This document shows, one piece after another, positions 25,873-33,835 of a stretch of DNA of 64,000 nucleotides (within the stretch, counting starts at the first letter, position 1; each line of letters begins with the position of its first letter). This DNA comes from Dyadobacter chenhuakuii. Lineage in GTDB: Bacteria > Bacteroidota > Bacteroidia > Cytophagales > Spirosomataceae. The DNA lies in assembly GCF_023821985.2 (NCBI RefSeq), contig NZ_CP098805.1:4391001-4455000 (forward strand), given 5' to 3'. The notes under the pieces are model-generated. The model was given only the letters and a program-made list of their open reading frames with translations, was not told where the DNA came from and searched no databases. Position numbers and translations under genes: made by a program.

Positions 25873-27043
25873 CCAGCCAGCTCATTAATCCGGTTGAGAT
25901 TTCCAATGCGCTTTCGTCAATGTCAAATGTAGGCGTGTGCACGCCGGAAATGATACCGCGTTCTTCATTGCGGGTTCCTAGTCTGTAAAAACAAGAATCT
26001 ACAACCTGTGAGTAAAACGCAAAATCTTCGCCAGCCATCCAAAGATCGAGGTCAATGACGTTTTCTGCTCCCATATAATCCGTGGCTGAACTTCTGACAC
26101 GTCTGGTAAGCTCGGGATGGTTTTTAAGGAACGGGTAACCGTGTACAATGTCAAATTCACAGCTTCCGCCCATGGCTTCAGCGATGCCTTCTGCCATTTT
26201 TTTCATTCTTTTCAAACCATCTGCCCGCCATTCTTCATCCATACAACGCCACGTTCCCTGAATGGTCACTTCGTTTGGAATAACATTTGTTACGCCATCT
26301 GCAATGAACCTTCCGAACGAAAGCACGGCTGGATTGGCGGGATTTCTATTTCGGCTGATGATTTGCTGCAACGCAACAATGATATGCGAGGCCATTAAAA
26401 CCGGATCCACCAACTGATGCGGAGCCGCTGCGTGGCCGCCTTTTCCTTTTACAGTTAAGTAAAGCTCGTCGGTGCTTGCCATGTACATGCCTTCGCGAAA
26501 ACCGATTTTACCAACCGGAATGTTCGGTGCAACGTGCTGGCCGACCATGCTCGCCGGTTTTGGGTTTTCCAAAACACCTTCTTTTATCATTAACGAAGCT
26601 CCTCCCGGCGCTTTTTCCTCAGCAGGCTGAAAAACCAGCTTGATCGTTCCTTCAAACTCTTCTTTTAATTGATTCAAAATCCTCGCCGTTCCCAGCAAAG
26701 AAGAAGTATGCACATCGTGCCCGCAAGCGTGCATGACGCCCGGAACGGTTGATTTGTAAGGAACATCATTGGCCTCCAAAATCGGTAGCGCGTCCATATC
26801 TGCGCGCAAGCCAACCACACGTTTTTCAGGATTTCTGCCTTCAATGATCGCGACAACGCCAGTTCCGGCAACGCCTTCTTCGGGTTGCAAGCCGATTGCT
26901 GTTAATTCAGCCGCAACATATTTTGCTGTTTTATATTCTTCAAAAGACAACTCAGGATTGCTGTGCAAATGGCGGCGATGTGCGATAATATCGGCGGATT
27001 GATCTTTGGCGAGGGCTTTTATTTTTTCTTGCAGCTGAGACAT
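25835..27043 (-). CDS. M20 family metallo-amidohydrolase (IAA-amino-acid/hippurate hydrolase type)
   Basis: A 402-residue cytosolic amidohydrolase of the M20D group. Metal ligands are visible in MHACGHDVHTS (about 103-113), in PAEEKAPGG (about 137-145) and in the C-terminal GEDFAFY. The dimerisation domain lies at about 185-300. Enzymes of this group cleave N-acyl amino acids, including indole-acetyl amino acids in plants and hippurate in bacteria; substrate here is unknown. ATG start at 27043. It converges with the glycosyltransferase gene. Confidence 0.9.
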   Translation of the reverse strand: MSQLQEKIKALAKDQSADIIAHRRHLHSNPELSFEEYKTAKYVAAELTAIGLQPEEGVAGTGVVAIIEGRNPEKRVVGLRADMDALPILEANDVPYKSTVPGVMHACGHDVHTSSLLGTARILNQLKEEFEGTIKLVFQPAEEKAPGGASLMIKEGVLENPKPASMVGQHVAPNIPVGKIGFREGMYMASTDELYLTVKGKGGHAAAPHQLVDPVLMASHIIVALQQIISRNRNPANPAVLSFGRFIADGVTNVIPNEVTIQGTWRCMDEEWRADGLKRMKKMAEGIAEAMGGSCEFDIVHGYPFLKNHPELTRRVRSSATDYMGAENVIDLDLWMAGEDFAFYSQVVDSCFYRLGTRNEERGIISGVHTPTFDIDESALEISTGLMSWLAISELGHAGYSA

Positions 27044-27206
27044 AATTCAATTAAAATCTATTCTGAGAGACTGATATCAATACAAATCATTCAAAGGTAA
27101 CAATAAATATTGTGCAGCCCTTTTGGTAATAAGCGGGTTGATATTGAATGTTGTTCAAAAGAAAAAAGTAATTTTGACCAGATATATATCAATCAGCCGA
27201 GCACAA

Positions 27207-28088
27207 ATGAATCAAAAGGAGTTTTTAGAATCGTTGGTTTGTCCGCTTACAGGAACCGCACTAACAATCGCAGAAGACGGAAAATCACTGAAAAGTGAAG
27301 ACGGAACAATATATGAAGTAGGCGATACGGGCATTGTTAACATGCTTTATCCCAAAGAGTTACTGCCAGAAGATGCCCGCGAGCAATATTTATACGATCA
27401 GGCTTTCCTTCGCTACGACAAAGGTGTTTCCTGGGTTTTTGAAACATTAAACCATTCAGACGAAGCTTCGACCAGACAATTCTTTATTGACCTGATGGAA
27501 TTGAAACCGGGCATGAAAGCACTCGAAGTAGGCGCTGGAACCGGTAATGATTCATCATTGATTTTAGACCGCGTAAGACCAGGCGGAACAGCAGTTTTGT
27601 CCGATCTTTCTCCTAATATGTTGAAACTGGCACAAGAAAAACTCTCGACAGAAGAGGTTAATGTGCATTATTTCCTTGGAAACGGTTCTTACCTGCCATT
27701 CCCTGACGATACTTTTGACGCTGTGTTCCATTTTGGTGGCATTAATACATTCTCTGAAAGAAAACGTGCATTTGCCGAGCTTACCCGCGTAGTTCGTCCG
27801 GGTGGAAAAGTGGTTGTGGGTGACGAGAGCATTGCGCCTTGGTTACGGAACACGCCTACTTACGCTACATTGTTAAAAGCCAATCCGCTTTTCCGTGCCG
27901 AGGTGCCTCTGGAAGACGTTCCTGCCAACATTGAGAATTTCAAGCTGCATTATGTGTTTGGAAATGCTTTTTATGTGATGGAATACAGAGTTACTGCGAA
28001 GGCTCCGGAAGTGGACATTGACCTGCCGATCCCGGGCAAAGATTTCGTGGATAACTGGCGTTTGCGCGCTGAAAAGGCGGTTGATTAA
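27207..28088 (+). CDS. SAM-dependent methyltransferase with N-terminal Trm112-like segment
   Basis: A 293-residue protein. The first 45 residues (LVCPLTGTALTIAEDGKSL, then GIVNMLYP) look like a degenerate Trm112-type zinc-less segment. The class I methyltransferase fold follows: ALEVGAGTGNDSSLIL (motif I, about 110-125), VLSDLSPNML (motif II) and FDAVFHFGGINTF (motif IV/V). Substrate is unknown. The ATG at 27207 is preferred over a frame beginning 28 codons upstream. It is followed after 19 bases by the propeller gene, so the two are probably cotranscribed. Confidence 0.85.
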   Translation: MNQKEFLESLVCPLTGTALTIAEDGKSLKSEDGTIYEVGDTGIVNMLYPKELLPEDAREQYLYDQAFLRYDKGVSWVFETLNHSDEASTRQFFIDLMELKPGMKALEVGAGTGNDSSLILDRVRPGGTAVLSDLSPNMLKLAQEKLSTEEVNVHYFLGNGSYLPFPDDTFDAVFHFGGINTFSERKRAFAELTRVVRPGGKVVVGDESIAPWLRNTPTYATLLKANPLFRAEVPLEDVPANIENFKLHYVFGNAFYVMEYRVTAKAPEVDIDLPIPGKDFVDNWRLRAEKAVD

Positions 28089-28107
28089 TCAATAACATTA
28101 TCATTTC

Positions 28108-29043
28108 ATGTGGGTTAAAAAAGGAGTTATATATAAGCCGGACAGAACATTGCCGCACAGTTTGTCGCACGCACAGGTTCCATTCGCATATAAGCACGAA
28201 GATTTTTTACGCATATATTTTTCGTCCAGAGACAAAGACGGCCAATCGCGCCCGACGTTCATCGATGTAGATTACGACGATCCCAAAAAGATCCTCTACA
28301 TCCACGATAAGCCGATTTTAGAACTTGGCGGACCGGGTGAATATGACGAAACCGGTGCCATGCCTTCCTGGTTTGTAAACCGTCCGAATGGCGACATCTG
28401 GCTTTATTACACAGGCTGGAACCGCACCTGGAATTCTTACCGACTTTCCATGGGACTGGCTGTGAGCACAGACGGCGGCATATCATTCAAGAAAATGTTC
28501 GTAGGCCCGATCATGGATCGCAGCATTCAAAACCCGCTTTGGGCCGCGCAGCCTTCGGTGATGATTGATGAAGACGGCACCTGGCGGATGTGGTATATTT
28601 CCGGCCACAAATGCGAATACATTCACGATTATCCTGAGCCTTATTATAGAGGTCAGTCTGCCACGAGTAAGGACGGGATCCACTGGGATATCAGTGACAT
28701 TCCAGCACTGGATTTTGACGATTTTCTGCATGCAGTAGGCCGTCCGAGCGTTTTTAAAGAGGATGGGATTTATAAAATGTACTATTCTTACCGCCACACG
28801 CGTGACTACCGCACGGATCGCAACCAGAGTTACAGATTAGGTTATGCGGAATCAGTGGATGGCACGAACTGGGAGCGGAAGGATAATTTGGTAGGAATTG
28901 CTAAATCTGAGAATCCGGAGGATTTTGATTACCAAATGATCGATTATGCTAACTTTTACCAGCATAACGGCAAGAAATATCTGCTTTATAATGGCAATGG
29001 CTTTGGCGCTGCCGGATTTGCTTACGCGGTCTGGGAGGACTAA
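28108..29043 (+). CDS. Five-bladed beta-propeller protein resembling GH43/GH32-type glycosidases
   Basis: A 311-residue protein with the repeating strand pattern of glycosidase propellers: DIWLYYTGWNRTWN, MGLAVSTDGGISFKK, SVMIDEDGTWRMWYISGH, YRGQSATSKDGIHWD and KMYYSYRH. No signal peptide is visible, so it may be cytosolic. Related propeller proteins occur in sugar-transfer and glycan clusters and some lack hydrolase activity. Catalytic acids could not be assigned by eye. It lies between a methyltransferase and a PhyH oxygenase gene and ends in a clear terminator. Confidence 0.7.
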   Translation: MWVKKGVIYKPDRTLPHSLSHAQVPFAYKHEDFLRIYFSSRDKDGQSRPTFIDVDYDDPKKILYIHDKPILELGGPGEYDETGAMPSWFVNRPNGDIWLYYTGWNRTWNSYRLSMGLAVSTDGGISFKKMFVGPIMDRSIQNPLWAAQPSVMIDEDGTWRMWYISGHKCEYIHDYPEPYYRGQSATSKDGIHWDISDIPALDFDDFLHAVGRPSVFKEDGIYKMYYSYRHTRDYRTDRNQSYRLGYAESVDGTNWERKDNLVGIAKSENPEDFDYQMIDYANFYQHNGKKYLLYNGNGFGAAGFAYAVWED

Positions 29044-29098
29044 GATCTTATTAAAAGGCAACAAAAGTCATTTATTCGATTTCAACAGAAACATAAAT

Positions 29099-29156
29099 TT
29101 GAGAACTTATTCAGAGCCGGTTACATTATCAGACTGATTAGGTTCTCAATTTTTTT
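29099..29156 (+). terminator. Terminator after the propeller gene
   Basis: TTGAGAAC at 29099-29106 pairs with GTTCTCAA at 29142-29149 and is followed by a run of seven T. The 35-base interval holds a smaller TCAG/CTGA hairpin. Confidence 0.65.
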
Positions 29157-29179
29157 CAAACCACATAAAGTGTCATACA

Positions 29180-29998
29180 ATGAGCACACTTCAGGAGCAA
29201 TTCAACAATGACGGCTATGTCCTTTTAAGAGATTTTTTGGACAAAGACGTTGTCAATAACATTTATACGGACGCCAGAAAAATATTCGCAACCCAAATCA
29301 AGCATGTCACTGGCAAAACGCCGGATATCGACAACCGCGATGAGTTTGAAAATGCAATGTTTGAGTTTTTTGAAAAAGACTTCAATGCATTCGTCAACAC
29401 GGGTAAAACTGTTCAGCATACATTCTCGCTGCACAGACTTGGCCTTGATCCGAAGATCGAAGACATTCTGAAACAAGTTGGTCTTTCCAGTCCGATCATC
29501 GGCGCACGTGCTGCGATGCAGTTCAACAGCCGCTTCTTGTCAAAAGATGGCAGTAAGCACTGGAAACTGGACGCACATCAGGATTGGCGCACAGGCCAGG
29601 GCTCATTGGACAGCACCGTAATCTGGTTCCCAATGGTTGATGCAGGCGCTGATATTGGTGCTTTGCAGGTGATTCCAGGCAGTCACAAAATCGGTTTGCA
29701 GGAATCAAATACATCGGGTTACCAAGGCGGGATTACCACCACGTTGAAAGAAGAAGATTTTGTTCAAACCGAATTCAAAGTCGGCGACATTCTCGTCTTC
29801 TCCGCATTCCTGATCCACCAATCCGGCAACAACATTACCAACAACATCCGCTGGTCCGTACAACTCCGCTACAACAACCTGGACGAGCCAACATTCATCG
29901 AAAGAGGCTATCCAATGGCATACATTTACAAGCCGGAGACGGAATTGGTAACACCTAATTTTCCTAGCGTGGAGCAATTGAAAGAGGTTTTTAGCTGA
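29180..29998 (+). CDS. Phytanoyl-CoA dioxygenase (PhyH) family oxygenase
   Basis: A 272-residue Fe(II)/2-oxoglutarate oxygenase. The metal-binding motif is H-x-D in LDAHQDWRTG (about 131-140) with a distal His in FLIHQSGNN (about 214) and an Arg for 2-oxoglutarate in NIRWSVQLRY. The GALQVIPGSHKIG block at about 158-170 is diagnostic of the family. The substrate is unknown; such enzymes hydroxylate lipids, sugars or small metabolites. The gene opens a unit on the + strand after a terminator and lies among glycan genes. Confidence 0.88.
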   Translation: MSTLQEQFNNDGYVLLRDFLDKDVVNNIYTDARKIFATQIKHVTGKTPDIDNRDEFENAMFEFFEKDFNAFVNTGKTVQHTFSLHRLGLDPKIEDILKQVGLSSPIIGARAAMQFNSRFLSKDGSKHWKLDAHQDWRTGQGSLDSTVIWFPMVDAGADIGALQVIPGSHKIGLQESNTSGYQGGITTTLKEEDFVQTEFKVGDILVFSAFLIHQSGNNITNNIRWSVQLRYNNLDEPTFIERGYPMAYIYKPETELVTPNFPSVEQLKEVFS

Positions 29999-30017
29999 AA
30001 TTTTAGCTAGAATCTTC

Positions 30018-30257
30018 ATGAAACACACACAGTATTTCTTGTTCACAAGAGAGCGAAGCGATCGCCTGGGAATAAAAGATGAATGGATTGAGCAAGTCTT
30101 TCATTTTCCGGAAAAAGAGGAAATTCAGTCAGACGGTCGGATAAGACGCTGGGCAAAAATCGAGGAGAACCAAAAATATTTACGTATTGTTCTGCTCGAC
30201 GACGGCGAAACCGTGCACAACGCCTTTTTCGACCGCTCATTTAAAACCGAAAGCTAG
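30018..30257 (+). CDS. Small DUF4258-like protein; possible toxin of a TA-like pair
   Basis: A 79-residue protein: HTQYFLFTRERSDRLGI at the N-terminus, then WIEQVFHFPEKEE and LRIVLLDDGETVHNAFFDRS. The strand/helix pattern and the final strand resemble DUF4258/BrnT-type small toxins, but the match is by eye and weak. It ends 2 bases before the DUF2283 gene; pairs of this kind are common TA-like cassettes. ATG start. Confidence 0.6.
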   Translation: MKHTQYFLFTRERSDRLGIKDEWIEQVFHFPEKEEIQSDGRIRRWAKIEENQKYLRIVLLDDGETVHNAFFDRSFKTES

Positions 30258-30259
30258 TT

Positions 30260-30484
30260 ATGGATATCAGGTATTTTCAGGACACGGACACGCTTTTACT
30301 GGTTTTTAATCAGAATGAGATCGTGTCGACTGATGATGTAAATGAGAACATGCTCGTCGATTTGGATGCGAACGGCAATCCTGTTTCACTGACTATCGAA
30401 CATGCGCAGCATATGACGAATGTGCATGGGTTATCCTTCCAGCAGATCAGCCAAGGTTCTGTTAAACAACTCGTTAATATCTAA
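30260..30484 (+). CDS. DUF2283 family protein; possible antitoxin partner
   Basis: A 74-residue protein with the DUF2283 pattern: IRYFQDTDTLLLVFNQ, then VDLDANGNPVSLTIEHA near residues 35-51. The family is often encoded beside DUF4258-like genes and is suspected to serve as an antitoxin or regulator. It starts 2 bases after the preceding small gene and is followed after 15 bases by a glycosyltransferase gene, so all three may share a transcript. Confidence 0.8.
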   Translation: MDIRYFQDTDTLLLVFNQNEIVSTDDVNENMLVDLDANGNPVSLTIEHAQHMTNVHGLSFQQISQGSVKQLVNI

Positions 30485-30499
30485 TTCTTTCCATTTCCT

Positions 30500-31324
30500 T
30501 TGAAACTTTCCGTTTGCGTTCCTACATATAATCATGAGCGATACATTGGGCAGATGCTTGATGGGGCCTTGATGCAGGTGACGGATTTTGAATTTGAGAT
30601 TGTGATTGGAGATGATGCTTCTACGGATGCTACGCCTGCGATCATTCGCGAATATCAGGAAAAAAATCCTGGACGGATTCGGGCGTATTTACATTCGGAA
30701 AATCAGGGTCCCAAGGAGCCGAGGGAATTTGCAGGGCGGAATAATGTGCTGCAATTGCTGAAAGCTTGTAAAGGCGAATATGTGGCGATGTGCGAGGGGG
30801 ATGACTATTGGACTGATCCGCTGAAATTACAGAAGCAAGTCGATTTCCTGGATGCGAATCCGGATTTTGCTATATCCCACCATAACGTTCTGGTGACCTA
30901 CGAAGACGGGTCGCCAGAACATTTTTTTAATACGCCTGATCAAAAAGCCGTTTCCAGCATTGAGGATATTCTGGAAGATAAATGGTTTATGGCCACCGCT
31001 AGCTGGGTTTACAGAAATCATTTTCTCCAAAACGACTTCGCCGACTGGCATGCAAAAGCCGCTGCCGGCGATTGGGCGGTGATCATTCAACTGGCTGCAC
31101 AGGGCAAGATTGGCTATTTTCCTGAGCCTATGGGCGTTTATCACAAGCATAGCGCGGGGCTGAGTAACGTTCACGCGAACACGAATCAAAAGTTTTGGCA
31201 GAACCGGCGGGATATGTTTGAAAATGTTGGTAAATGGCTGGGCAACAGATATGATGAGGTGATCGCAAAGACATTGGCGCGCTACGATGAGCAGCTATCC
31301 TTATTTGAAAAAATTGGCAGTTAG
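30500..31324 (+). CDS. Family 2 glycosyltransferase
   Basis: A 274-residue GT2 enzyme: LSVCVPTYNHERYIGQML at the N-terminus, IVIGDDASTDATPAII (about 33-48), CEGDDYWTDPLKLQKQVDFL with the DxD-like EGDDYW motif (about 97-116). No membrane helices. It should transfer a sugar from a nucleotide donor to a glycan acceptor on the cytosolic face. TTG at 30500 is the only start before the conserved strand. It follows the small TA-like pair. Confidence 0.88.
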   Translation: MKLSVCVPTYNHERYIGQMLDGALMQVTDFEFEIVIGDDASTDATPAIIREYQEKNPGRIRAYLHSENQGPKEPREFAGRNNVLQLLKACKGEYVAMCEGDDYWTDPLKLQKQVDFLDANPDFAISHHNVLVTYEDGSPEHFFNTPDQKAVSSIEDILEDKWFMATASWVYRNHFLQNDFADWHAKAAAGDWAVIIQLAAQGKIGYFPEPMGVYHKHSAGLSNVHANTNQKFWQNRRDMFENVGKWLGNRYDEVIAKTLARYDEQLSLFEKIGS

Positions 31325-31368
31325 AATTAATAATCTTTAATTTGTACTGTTTTCAACATCTGCAATCC

Positions 31369-32133
31369 ATGAAGCTAAGCGTCGTAATACCAGCATATAA
31401 TGAGGAGGAATCAATTACACACACTCTTACATCGCTGCACCAAACATTAAATAAATACAATATTCCTCACGAAATATGCGTCACAAACGATAATTCCAAA
31501 GATGGAACACTTCGTGTGCTGGACGAGCTTTCACTTCAAATCCCAACATTGGTTTACTACACAAATCCCGGCCCGAATGGCTTTGGATATGCGGTAAGAT
31601 ATGGTTTAGAGCGCTTTAAAGGAGATTGTGTGGCCGTTTTCATGGCCGATATGTCTGACGATCCTGAGGATTTGGTAAAATATTATTACAAAATGCTCGA
31701 AGGCGATTATGACTGCGTTTTCGGATCGCGTTGGGAGAAGGGTGGAAAGGTCATTGATTATCCTGCATTGAAAAAAGTCATCAACCGCGTTGCCAATTTT
31801 ATTGTAAAAGTGGTGATGGGGATCAAATACAATGATACGACCAACGCATTTAAGCTTTATAAAAGAGAAACTATTGAAGGCATTAAGCCATTTTTAGCTC
31901 CACATTTTAACCTTACCATTGAACTTCCCTTAAAAGCAATGGTGCGCGGTTATAATTATGCCGTTGTCCCAAATAGCTGGACAAACCGTAAATACGGCGA
32001 ATCGAAGCTGAAAATTAAGGAAATGGGAAGCCGCTATTTCTTTATCTTAATGTATTGCCTCATCGAAAAATACTTCTCGCAAGGCGATTTTATGAAGAAA
32101 TCTACTGCGCCTAAAAAGGAAGTCAGCCGCTAA
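31369..32133 (+). CDS. Family 2 glycosyltransferase, polyprenol-phosphate type
   Basis: A 254-residue GT2 enzyme: LSVVIPAYNEEESITHTL, then TNDNSKDGTLRVL (about 37-49), FMADMSDDPEDL with DxD-like acidic residues (about 94-105) and GSRW. The sequence resembles ArnC/DPM-like polyprenol-phosphate glycosyltransferases. No C-terminal membrane helix is visible. ATG at 31369 is preferred over a TTG nine codons upstream. It closes the glycan cluster and is followed by a convergent membrane-protein gene. Confidence 0.88.
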   Translation: MKLSVVIPAYNEEESITHTLTSLHQTLNKYNIPHEICVTNDNSKDGTLRVLDELSLQIPTLVYYTNPGPNGFGYAVRYGLERFKGDCVAVFMADMSDDPEDLVKYYYKMLEGDYDCVFGSRWEKGGKVIDYPALKKVINRVANFIVKVVMGIKYNDTTNAFKLYKRETIEGIKPFLAPHFNLTIELPLKAMVRGYNYAVVPNSWTNRKYGESKLKIKEMGSRYFFILMYCLIEKYFSQGDFMKKSTAPKKEVSR

Positions 32134-32205
32134 TAGTATCATTTATTGCCAATTGACAGGGAGTTACCTTAATCCGCCGGCCGTCAGCATCATTTTCTTG
32201 AACAT

Positions 32206-32655
32206 TTACTTAATCCATTCCTGGACGAATGTCATTTTGTGGGCAATGTAGGAAATGGCGAGTCCCCAGATGATCGCGCTTGCAGACATCCATAGGAAAA
32301 TCGCCGGGCGCGGCACTTTGAAGGCGACGGCGAGGATGGGACCGAAAAGCGGCGTAAATAATGGTGGCGTCAGAAATGCGATGCCGATGATCCCAAAACG
32401 TTTCCAGATATTAACCGCAATGCGATTGGTCCGGCTGAATTTTTTCGGCGGTGTTTTTCTGCGTTTTTTGATAAAATCCTGAATCGCGCCGCCTACATAT
32501 GTAAGTACGAACACGCTGAACATCATGCCGATAGCCGAGCAAATAGCAGTTTCAAGCCACGTTAGTTTCAGGACGACTCCTGCAATGGGCCCTCCGAAAA
32601 ATTTGAGCGTACTGGCAAGAGCAACTGATAAATATTTTAGTAGGGTGGTTTTCAT
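32206..32655 (-). CDS. Small multidrug export protein-like membrane protein
   Basis: A 149-residue protein with four hydrophobic segments, around 5-25, 33-55, 90-110 and 118-140; the linker KKRRKTPPKK is strongly basic and lies on the cytoplasmic side. The FLTPPLFTPLFGPILAVAF block (about 96-114) resembles the small multidrug export family; substrates of the family are poorly known. The start ATG directly abuts the dxr stop, so it is the second gene of the dxr unit. Confidence 0.7.
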   Translation of the reverse strand: MKTTLLKYLSVALASTLKFFGGPIAGVVLKLTWLETAICSAIGMMFSVFVLTYVGGAIQDFIKKRRKTPPKKFSRTNRIAVNIWKRFGIIGIAFLTPPLFTPLFGPILAVAFKVPRPAIFLWMSASAIIWGLAISYIAHKMTFVQEWIK

Positions 32656-33816
32656 TTAAACTTTTACCTGTATCAGTTCTGAAGCAAAACGCCTTGTCGC
32701 CTCATTGGTTTGAACGTAGTCATCATACGTCGGGGCGGAAATGTAGGACATTTTGGCAAGGCTTTCAATGATCAGGTCCGAAATATCCAGAAATCCGATC
32801 TTATCCTGAAGAAACGCTTCTACCGCAATTTCATTGGCTGCATTGACAATACAAGCCGCATTTCCGCCTTTTTCCAAAACTTCATAAGCAATGGAGAGGT
32901 TCCTGAAAGTGTCCATATCGGGCTTTTCAAAGGTTAAGGAAGGGTAATCCATAAAATTAAACCTCGGAAAAGTCGATTTCAGACGCGCCGGATAACGCAA
33001 TGCATACTGAATTGGCAGTTTCATATCGGGCAAGCCCATTTGTGCCTTAATGCTGCCATCCTCAAATTGCACAAGCGAATGCACAATACTTTGCGGGTGA
33101 ACGATGACGTCTATTTGTGAAGCTTCCAAATCAAATAACCATTTGGCCTCGATCACTTCCAGGCCTTTGTTCATGAGCGTGGCCGAATCAATCGTGATCT
33201 TGGCACCCATGCTCCAATTAGGATGCTTTAATGCTTGTGCCTTGGTAACATTAGCCAAAAACGCCCGATCCTTGCCGCGGAAAGGACCGCCCGAAGCCGT
33301 TAGTATGATCTTTTCGATCGTGTTTTCCTCTTCTCCAACCAGACATTGAAAAATGGCAGAATGCTCGGAATCGACCGGGTAAATCTTTACGCCGTATTGT
33401 TTGGCTAGTCCGGTAATAAGCTCGCCGGCAACAACCAGCGTTTCTTTGTTTGCTAATGCAATGTCCTTTCCAGCCTTAATGGCGTGAATAGTAGGCAAAA
33501 GTCCGGCATAACCCACCATCGCCGTAAGCACTGTGTCAATTTCTTCCGATTCAACGACGGAAACCAGTGCTTCGATGCCGCTGTAAACTTTTATATTGAA
33601 TGAGGAAAGAGCTGATTTAACCTTATCAAAATGCTTTTCATTTCCGATAACGACTTCTTTGGGCAGAAATTTCGCTGCCTGCTCGATCAGCAGATCTGCA
33701 TTATCCTGCGCAGTAAGAACGGCTACCGAAAAAATCTCGGGATTTGCCTCGATCACTTCCAGCGCCTGCGTCCCGATCGAACCTGTTGATCCAAGAATTG
33801 CTATATTTTTTTTCAT
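32656..33816 (-). CDS. dxr: 1-deoxy-D-xylulose 5-phosphate reductoisomerase
   Basis: A 386-residue NADPH-dependent enzyme of the MEP isoprenoid pathway. The nucleotide-binding motif GSTGSIG lies at residues 9-15; the metal/substrate residues lie in PVDSEHSAIFQCL (about 147-159) and in the EAKWLFD region (about 222). It converts DXP to MEP, the step after Dxs, whose gene is also in this window at 57988. ATG start at 33816, following the GH3 gene by 19 bases, so it could be cotranscribed with it. Confidence 0.97.
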   Translation of the reverse strand: MKKNIAILGSTGSIGTQALEVIEANPEIFSVAVLTAQDNADLLIEQAAKFLPKEVVIGNEKHFDKVKSALSSFNIKVYSGIEALVSVVESEEIDTVLTAMVGYAGLLPTIHAIKAGKDIALANKETLVVAGELITGLAKQYGVKIYPVDSEHSAIFQCLVGEEENTIEKIILTASGGPFRGKDRAFLANVTKAQALKHPNWSMGAKITIDSATLMNKGLEVIEAKWLFDLEASQIDVIVHPQSIVHSLVQFEDGSIKAQMGLPDMKLPIQYALRYPARLKSTFPRFNFMDYPSLTFEKPDMDTFRNLSIAYEVLEKGGNAACIVNAANEIAVEAFLQDKIGFLDISDLIIESLAKMSYISAPTYDDYVQTNEATRRFASELIQVKV

Positions 33817-33835
33817 TCTGATGCTGAGGTTATAT

